A stretch of 11,820 nt of DNA, taken from NCBI GenBank assembly GCA_046590885.1, contig JBKJTS010000288.1, positions 1 to 11,820 on the forward strand, in the 5' to 3' direction. This document shows positions 7,268 to 11,820 of this stretch, piece after piece; position 1 is the first letter of the stretch; every line of letters starts with the position of its first letter. A model generated the notes under the pieces. That model was not told the DNA's origin. It ran no database searches and saw only the letters and a program-made list of their open reading frames with translations. This DNA is from Ga0077554 sp046590885 (GTDB taxonomy: Bacteria; Pseudomonadota; Gammaproteobacteria; Ga0077554; Ga007554). The position numbers were made by a program, and so were the translations under genes.

Positions 7268-9102
7268 GGGGACGCTCCTGTTCGTGTGCCGGCACGAGAA
7301 CCAGCAGCAAATTCATTCATGTATTCGGTCATCACCAGATGGTTGATGGTGCGGGAAGCGTCCGGGGTGAGTTTGATCTTCTGGCGGTTTTGAAACTCAC
7401 CGATCACGAGCGGCATCATCATCTTCTCGAAGTAGCTTTCGTTGGCCAGCAGCTGGGTGTTTTGCAAGACCTGCTCGTCGGCCTGCTGCTTGACGCCGGT
7501 GAGCGCTTCACAGAGTTGGCGTTCAGTTTGCGTGAGCGTGTCGCGCTCCATCAGCCGCTTGTGGATGCGGGTGTATTTGGCGTCACCGTGGTACTTGGCG
7601 CGGAGCTGGTTGTTCTGCCGGTTGAGTTCCTTGACCTTGTCGTGGATGGCGTTGAGTGCGCCGATGTTGGCAGTCATTTCCTCCTGCGTGACTTCGTTCA
7701 GCTTCTTCTGCTTGAACAGCCGCACTAGTTCTTCCTTGAGGGTGATGAATTCCGGGTCTTGCTGGTCGAAGTTGCCAGCCAGGGCTTCGCGGGTTTGGCG
7801 CAAGGTGTTTTTGAGCTTGTCGGCCAGCATTAGTTCTTCTTCCCTGACCTTGGTGAACGTGAACAGCACATCTTCCAGCGCGAAGTTGAGCAGGTCGCTG
7901 GTGTCGTTGCTGTTTTCTATTCTGTCGGCTAAGTTAAGTATTTCCAGACGGTTGCAGGTTTCGCGGTAGAGCTGGTTGAGCTTGTGGAAGTCCAGCTGCT
8001 GAAGTAAGCCGTACTCACCCTGTAGGCGGATGAGGTTGTAGAGGCTGCGTGCATCGGCCAGGGCCTTTTTAAGGGCGAGCACCGTGGCGCGATCTTGAAT
8101 CTGGCTGATCTGCTGTGAGAAGACCTCGGCGTTTTCGATATTGAAGCGAAACAAGATGTCCTTGATCGCCTCAATTTCCTGGGCAATCTCTGCCGTGGAT
8201 TTGAACAGATTGGAGTAATGCTCCAGCTCATCGCCCAGCTCATCATTTAACTCGGTCAAATAACGCTGGTTCGTTTCTGCAAACTCTTTACTGATGTCGG
8301 CGAAATCGACCACATAGCCATAGCGGAAGTCTTTGTAGGGGCGGTTTACTCGCGTTAAAGCCTGGAGCAGGTTGTGCTTGCGGATTACCCGCCCGAGGTA
8401 GAGCTTTTTCAGCCGTCTGGAATCAAAGCCGGTAAGCAGCATGTTGTAGACGAACAGCAAATCGATCTTTCCTGCTTTGAAGTCCTCTACCCACGTCTTA
8501 CGCTCTTCCTTACTGCCCACATCGTACAAGATTAGGGCACCACTTTTCGCCCTGTTTTCAAGCAGAGTTCGGGCAGCGTAACTGTCAGGCTGCTGGGCTG
8601 CGATTAATGCTTGTGCCGAGTCTCTCAATGTGTACTGAGGCTGAACTTGACCTGCATAGACCACATTGAATATCGCAAACATTTGCCTGGCCTGCTCGGC
8701 GCTGTCGCAGATGACCATGCCACCAATAGTGGCGTCGTTCAAGGCACTACGACTTTTTTCGAAGTCACGAACGATGTAATCGAGCATCGGCTCGACAAAG
8801 CTCGGGTGCGCGTAAATGAGGTTGAGGTCAATATCGCCCTGCTGAAGTTCCACGGCCGCAAGCGCTTCTTGCAGTGAGAGTTTGTAGTTGGTTGCGATTT
8901 CTTCGCGGATCAAACGCAGCGTATAGCCATCAGCGATGGATGCGTTGTAGTAGTACTTGTGGATGTAGTCGCCAAACAGGGCGCGGGAGTTATAATCGTC
9001 GCCCAGCAGCGGCGTGCCAGTAAGGCCGAGCTTGATGGCGTTCTGATCGGACTGGCTGAGGTTGGCAAGAAAACTACCTTGCGGGTTGTAGCTGCGGTGC
9101 AC
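7261..9102 (-). pseudogene. HsdR C-terminal fragment: second motor domain and HsdM-binding region
   Basis: In the same frame immediately after the amber codon lie 613 codons. The first is GTG, so reinitiation is conceivable, but no Shine-Dalgarno precedes it. Visible helicase motifs are GLTGTP (26-31, motif III), LLTGFD (222-227, motif V) and QALTRVNRP (247-255, motif VI, with arginine-finger candidates), followed by the motor end VVDFADIS. The remaining 340 residues are largely charged and helical, matching the C-terminal part of HsdR that docks on the methyltransferase. The TAA stop overlaps the hsdM TTG start. The frame is clean, arguing for a young lesion or occasional read-through. Confidence 0.8.
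7275..7279 (-). promoter_or_regulatory. Ribosome binding site fixing the TTG start of hsdM
   Basis: AGGAG on the minus strand lies 7 nt before the TTG at 7267-7265, inside the last codons of hsdR. It is the main evidence for a TTG start, since there is no in-frame ATG until well inside the conserved N-terminal domain. Confidence 0.7.
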
Positions 9103-10383
9103 CTAGTCGAGGAAATAAACCCGCTGGATGTTGACATCGTAATCCTCAGTGCGAACCACATCCGGGTCATCCTGAAACTTCTGGATGTTGACCACAGTAA
9201 TTTCGGGTCTGCCTGTGTGGTTGTGTAGCACCTGAGTGGTCTTGATTTCGAAGGCAAAGGCCTCGCGTGAATCAATGGTGCGCACCGTCAGCCCGCGAGC
9301 GGAAAACTCCCGCTGTGCCTGAATAAGCAGGTCGAGCCGATCAACGATGAAGTAGAACTTGGGGATGATGCCCCGGCGCTGGAAATAGTCAGTCAGAAAT
9401 CGGGTGTTGTAATAGGCCAGCGCGGTCTTGCCACTGCCCTGGGTATGCCAGATAATGCCCTGGCGCACGCCAGCATCCAGCTTGCGTTCAAGCGCCTTGG
9501 TGGCGAAGAACTGGGGATAACGCATGACGTGCTTCTGCAAGCCATCGGTCTCGTTTACATAGACCAGAGCGTATTGCAGCAGGAACGACAGACGCTCGCG
9601 GCTGAACAGCGAGGTGCAGATACGGTTGGTCGGCGTGTCTGGCGATTTGTTGCTGATAAATTCCGGGCTGTGCTTGATGACATTGAGGTTGTTGTCACGC
9701 AGCACTTCGTTTTCAATCGCGTCGTCTTCGTCGGCCAGCAGGTCGGCCAGATTCAGCGCTTCTTCTTCGCGGAAATAGTTGAAGATCGGCGCGTCATACG
9801 ATGGGCTGGCATAGAACGCACCCTCGATGAGTTGCGGCGAGCCGTCTTCATACTCCATGTTGTTGGAAAAAACCATCAACTGAGTGATGTTGATAAAGCG
9901 GCGGAAGCGGGTGTTACGGCATCGCGTGAAGATACGCTTGTGTTCGGCCAGCACGCCTTCGCGGTTGTTGGGCTTTTTGACCTCGATGAAGACCAGCGGC
10001 ATGCCGTTGATGAGCAGCGCGATATCGGGCCGGAACTCGTCATCGCCGTTCTTGCAGGGCAGCTCGGTAACGACATGGAAGCTGTTATTGTTGAAATCGG
10101 TAAAGTCGATCAACCGGATGCCCGAGCGTTCGGTGAGTCTTTCGTAAAAAGCCTTGCCGAGGTCTTCGTTGTCAATCAGGAGTTTGACCTCAGCCAACAG
10201 GCGGTTGATGTCATCGCCGTCCATGCCGGGGTTGATGCGCGCAATCGCGGCACGGAATCGGTCGGGAAAGATGTTGGTTTCTTCATCCCACTTGGCGTTC
10301 TTGAGGGATAGGTAACGGTAACCAAGCCGAACCAGATGCAGAATGCAGGGAATTTTGACTCTTGAGTCTTCGCTGAAAACCAT
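9103..10383 (-). CDS. HsdR N-terminal fragment: nuclease domain and Walker A
   Basis: This 426-residue product is what normal translation of hsdR yields. It contains the PD-(D/E)xK nuclease core: Asp120 in DEFRPDIALL and Glu134-Val-Lys136 in FIEVKKP. It also has the helicase Walker A (WHTQGSGKTALAYY, GSGKT at 316-320) and motif Ia-like YFIVDRLDLLIQ. It ends at VYFLD, the hydrophobic strand and first Asp of motif II. Without the catalytic Glu and the second RecA-like domain it cannot hydrolyse ATP productively or translocate. Because Type I cleavage depends on translocation, this fragment should not restrict; whether it folds, binds the HsdM/HsdS complex or nicks DNA cannot be told from sequence. 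Confidence 0.85.
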   Translation of the reverse strand: MVFSEDSRVKIPCILHLVRLGYRYLSLKNAKWDEETNIFPDRFRAAIARINPGMDGDDINRLLAEVKLLIDNEDLGKAFYERLTERSGIRLIDFTDFNNNSFHVVTELPCKNGDDEFRPDIALLINGMPLVFIEVKKPNNREGVLAEHKRIFTRCRNTRFRRFINITQLMVFSNNMEYEDGSPQLIEGAFYASPSYDAPIFNYFREEEALNLADLLADEDDAIENEVLRDNNLNVIKHSPEFISNKSPDTPTNRICTSLFSRERLSFLLQYALVYVNETDGLQKHVMRYPQFFATKALERKLDAGVRQGIIWHTQGSGKTALAYYNTRFLTDYFQRRGIIPKFYFIVDRLDLLIQAQREFSARGLTVRTIDSREAFAFEIKTTQVLHNHTGRPEITVVNIQKFQDDPDVVRTEDYDVNIQRVYFLD

Positions 10384-10604
10384 CAGGCTTGCTCCCCATA
10401 TGGCAACAGAGGCTCCTGAACGCTGAGCGCTTCAAGCTCCGGCGCATCGGGTGCGAGATGCTCTATGATACCGTTCCGGCTCACCACAATAGCCGTGCCA
10501 GTCTTGCGTGCCAGCTCCCGTGCGCGTTGCGCTGCACGCTGCATCGCGGCAACAGAAAGTCGTAAATCGGCATCTTGCGCCTTTTCGATAGACTGTTTGT
10601 TCAT
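10383..10604 (-). CDS. Small 73-residue protein, putative antitoxin of the Zeta-like kinase
   Basis: This small protein starts MNKQSIEKAQDADLRLSVAAM. It has a basic, helical N-terminal half (AMQRAAQRARELARKTGTAIVV) followed by SRNGIIEHLAPD, a likely short strand-turn, and an acidic tail ending LLPYGEQA. I know of similar small proteins with an RARELA-(R/x)-TGT-x-IVV pattern encoded next to COG4185/Zeta-like kinases, where they are annotated as hypothetical or antitoxin-like; that link is from memory and not tested here. Its ATG overlaps the kinase stop (ATGA) and its TGA shares one base with the hsdR ATG, so it is translated between the kinase and the Type I genes. No DNA-binding fold is certain. 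Antitoxin is an inference from neighbourhood and size. Confidence 0.75.
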   Translation of the reverse strand: MNKQSIEKAQDADLRLSVAAMQRAAQRARELARKTGTAIVVSRNGIIEHLAPDAPELEALSVQEPLLPYGEQA

Positions 10605-11125
10605 GGTTTTTCGCTCCAGTCCAGTAGTAGCGGTTGCGCGCCGGCATTGTCATAAAGTGTCCAGGCATCCACCTTGGGCGCATACAACGTTTTGAAATTC
10701 ACCCGACCCGCCGCAAAACGACGACGGATTACATCTTCGGGAATCGAGTGGCCGCCCTGTTTGACTCGTTGCGCGACCCGCGCAATGGCCTCTTCCGCGC
10801 TGTCGAGTTGCAGGAAAATCAGTTTGACTCGATAACCCGAACGCTGCCATGCATCAATCAGGCGCAGATAGCCGCGACCGGCCAAAGTTGTTTCGAAGGC
10901 AAAGCTCGTGCGCGTGACAGAATGGCGTGCCAGCTCCTGCAACATCAAGCGGCCTGCGTGTATCGCCGCCTTTTCAGGCGCAAACGGCGCAATGCCGGCG
11001 GCAATCAGATCGGCATTCACAAACACGGGACACCCCGCTTCATTGGGCAAGAACTCGCGGGCGAATGTTGTTTTTCCTGCCCCATTGGGGCCGGCAATAA
11101 TAATAACGCGAGGCCGGGTTTCCAT
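10601..11125 (-). CDS. Zeta-toxin-like (COG4185) P-loop kinase
   Basis: This protein of 174 residues resembles Zeta/PezT-type kinases and the COG4185 predicted ATPase/kinase group. Numbering from a possible upstream Met (two residues longer): Walker A GPNGAGKT at 14-21; VNADLIA at 38-44 with the acidic residue used by Zeta toxins; FAFETTLAGRGY at 78-89; and RVKQGGHSIPEDVIRRRF at 122-139, the arginine-rich lid with GGH typical of the group. Zeta toxins phosphorylate UDP-N-acetylglucosamine and poison wall synthesis; the substrate of COG4185 members is not settled, so toxicity is inferred. ATG codons lie at 11131 and 11125. I prefer 11125 because GGAGG sits 7 nt upstream of it but only 1 nt upstream of the other. 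The 11131 ATG overlaps the mod stop (ATGA). It is followed by the small putative antitoxin with a 4 nt overlap, opposite to the common antitoxin-first order. Confidence 0.88.
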   Translation of the reverse strand: METRPRVIIIAGPNGAGKTTFAREFLPNEAGCPVFVNADLIAAGIAPFAPEKAAIHAGRLMLQELARHSVTRTSFAFETTLAGRGYLRLIDAWQRSGYRVKLIFLQLDSAEEAIARVAQRVKQGGHSIPEDVIRRRFAAGRVNFKTLYAPKVDAWTLYDNAGAQPLLLDWSEKP

Positions 11126-11127
11126 GC

Positions 11128-11820
11128 TCATACCTCCAGCGCGTAAGGCGTTTGTTTGAACACAATGCCTTCGCGAGCGAGGCGACCGCCCATGCGATTG
11201 GCAGCGGCGTAGATCACTTTCGGGCCGGTAAACTTCGGCAACACATCGAACACCGGGCCGGTCAGTACATTGCCGCCCGCAATGGATTTGTCTTTCAGAA
11301 TACCGTTGTAGAGCAGATAAATCGCGCGGCCTTCATGCACGCCCAGCAAGGGCGACAAAATCCCCCTCGCTCCCCCTTTTTCAAAGGGGGAAGTTTTCTG
11401 CGCTTCACCATTCGTTCCCCCCTTTGAAAAAGGGGGGCTAGGGGGGATTTGAAATCCCGTGCCCGTTTCGGCAAACCAGACGAACTCAGCCAGTTGAGCA
11501 AAAGTAACATCGCTGCGAATTTGTCCTTGAGCAGTGAACAATGGTTCGGCAGAAAGCGTGCAGAACTGGAAGCCGCCACCCAGCCCATCGACGGCTTGAT
11601 CCTTGGCGTTGGTATAGCCCTGCGCCACACGCCCCACCCGTACTGCGGTTACGTTGCGTGCGATGTTCTCGTCCATTTCCACCAGAATGAAACGGCGGTT
11701 GCCACCGTCATCGGAGTTTTGTTTCAACACAGCGTGACCAGTTGTCCCACTTCCCGCAAAGCTGTCGAGAATCAGAGAATCCTTGTCGGTAGCGATTTGC
11801 AGGATGCGCTGGATGAGTGA
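11128..11820 (-). CDS. Type III-like (beta-class) DNA methyltransferase Mod, C-terminal part (cut by window edge)
   Basis: The frame is open to the window edge and encodes the last 230 residues of an N6-adenine/N4-cytosine methyltransferase. Near the edge it reads LILDSFAGSGTTGHAVL, the SAM-binding motif I (DSFAGSGTT), followed by RRFILVEMDENIA (motif II with acidic residue). In beta-class enzymes the catalytic DPPY motif precedes motif I, so it would lie upstream, outside the window. The C-terminal portion (LLGVHEGRAIYLLYNGIL and PKVIYAAANRMGG...VFKQTPYALEV) matches the Type III-like Mod tail. Codons 124-154 come from an in-frame palindromic repeat (11358-11450) absent from relatives as I remember them; it falls between FAETGTG and SPLLGVHEGRAIYLLYNG. 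No Res helicase follows; instead the kinase, small protein and Type I genes do. Whether Mod is still active is uncertain. Confidence 0.9.
   Translation of the reverse strand, partial: SLIQRILQIATDKDSLILDSFAGSGTTGHAVLKQNSDDGGNRRFILVEMDENIARNVTAVRVGRVAQGYTNAKDQAVDGLGGGFQFCTLSAEPLFTAQGQIRSDVTFAQLAEFVWFAETGTGFQIPPSPPFSKGGTNGEAQKTSPFEKGGARGILSPLLGVHEGRAIYLLYNGILKDKSIAGGNVLTGPVFDVLPKFTGPKVIYAAANRMGGRLAREGIVFKQTPYALEV
11133..11137 (-). promoter_or_regulatory. Ribosome binding site of the Zeta-like kinase
   Basis: GGAGG on the minus strand, inside the last codons of mod, is 7 nt from the ATG at 11125 and 1 nt from the ATG at 11131. The spacing favours the inner start. Confidence 0.6.
11358..11450. 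repeat. 93-bp palindromic repeat inserted in frame in the mod gene
   Basis: Two 33-34 bp arms in inverted orientation (11358-11390 and 11417-11450) match at 28 of 33 positions; the five mismatches cluster in the middle of the outer part. They flank a 26-bp spacer. Each arm is also a hairpin: cccccttt - ttc - aaaggggg. The outer ends are aaatccccc / gggggattt. The unit is 93 bp, exactly 31 codons without a stop in the mod frame, and encodes IPPSPPFSKGG and SPFEKGGARGI. Peptides of the type PPFSKGG...GGI are familiar translations of a C/G-rich palindromic repeat scattered in many bacterial genomes, so this is probably a small mobile or repetitive element. A 15-bp palindrome (11444-11458) straddles one edge; no clear target duplication is visible. 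Confidence 0.85.

Larger units (their letters stand above)
7261..10383 (-). pseudogene. hsdR: Type I restriction endonuclease/translocase subunit HsdR, interrupted by an amber codon
   Basis: HsdR is the ATP-driven translocase and nuclease of Type I enzymes. The full frame would encode about 1040 residues, a normal HsdR length, and both halves are collinear in one reading frame. It is split by a TAG (9103-9105, minus strand) directly followed by GTG. Around the stop the protein reads VYFLD-stop-VHRSYNPQGSF, where HsdR proteins have LDE(A/V)HRS. The stop thus replaces the catalytic Glu of motif II (DEAD/DEAH box). A single G-to-T change in a GAG codon (C to A at plus-strand 9105) is enough to explain it. 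The rest shows no frameshift, so the break looks recent, or it is a sequence error. The ATG at 10383 shares one base with the preceding stop (TGATG). Loss of restriction is predicted while hsdM and hsdS remain. Confidence 0.9.

Noticed and set aside
9103..9105. Amber codon as a recoded sense codon (for example pyrrolysine)
   Set aside because: hsdM in the same operon ends with TAG as an ordinary stop, the position needs a catalytic Glu, and no recoding signal is visible.
9445..10311. Plus-strand open frame of 288 codons
   Set aside because: It lies antisense to the well-supported HsdR nuclease/Walker A region and its translation has no recognisable domain; it is a shadow of the codon bias of hsdR.
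11358..11450. CRISPR array or Rho-independent terminator
   Set aside because: There are only two inverted copies rather than regularly spaced direct repeats, the hairpins are not followed by a T-tract, and the unit lies inside a continuous coding frame.

Overview
The window is a piece of a proteobacterial chromosome, most likely gamma- or betaproteobacterial. The evidence is a GyrA with the Gram-negative GyrA box QRRGGKG, a SerC of 360 residues, and the gene order gyrA-serC-serA. I cannot name the genus from sequence alone. Every convincing gene lies on the minus strand, so transcription runs from high to low coordinates.

Right part (11820 down to 4420): an accessory restriction-modification and toxin-like operon whose genes overlap or nearly touch. 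In transcription order it holds: the C-terminal part of a Type III-like (beta-class) DNA methyltransferase (Mod), cut by the window edge; a Zeta-toxin-like/COG4185 P-loop kinase; a 73-residue protein in the position of an antitoxin; then the Type I genes hsdR, hsdM and hsdS. Gene junctions overlap by 1 to 8 nt or leave a 2 nt gap, so translational coupling is likely throughout.

Two lesions stand out here. hsdR (7261-10383) carries an in-frame amber codon exactly at the catalytic glutamate of the DEAD/DEAH box (helicase motif II). It therefore leaves a 426-residue fragment with the nuclease motif and Walker A, and a separate motor/C-terminal part. hsdM and hsdS look intact, so the Type I system is predicted to methylate but not restrict. 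Second, the mod gene contains a 93 bp (31 codon) palindromic repeat inserted in frame.

Middle (4058-4419): about 360 bp without a normal gene, between the end of the RM operon and gyrA. It holds the gyrA leader, an 18-codon reading frame with a very strong ribosome binding site just after hsdS, and interleaved inverted repeats that could form a pseudoknot. It is probably the boundary between accessory and core DNA.

Left part (4057 down to 1): core genes. gyrA (DNA gyrase subunit A) is followed by a hairpin, then serC (phosphoserine aminotransferase) and the first 55 codons of serA (3-phosphoglycerate dehydrogenase). SerA and SerC catalyse consecutive steps of serine synthesis.
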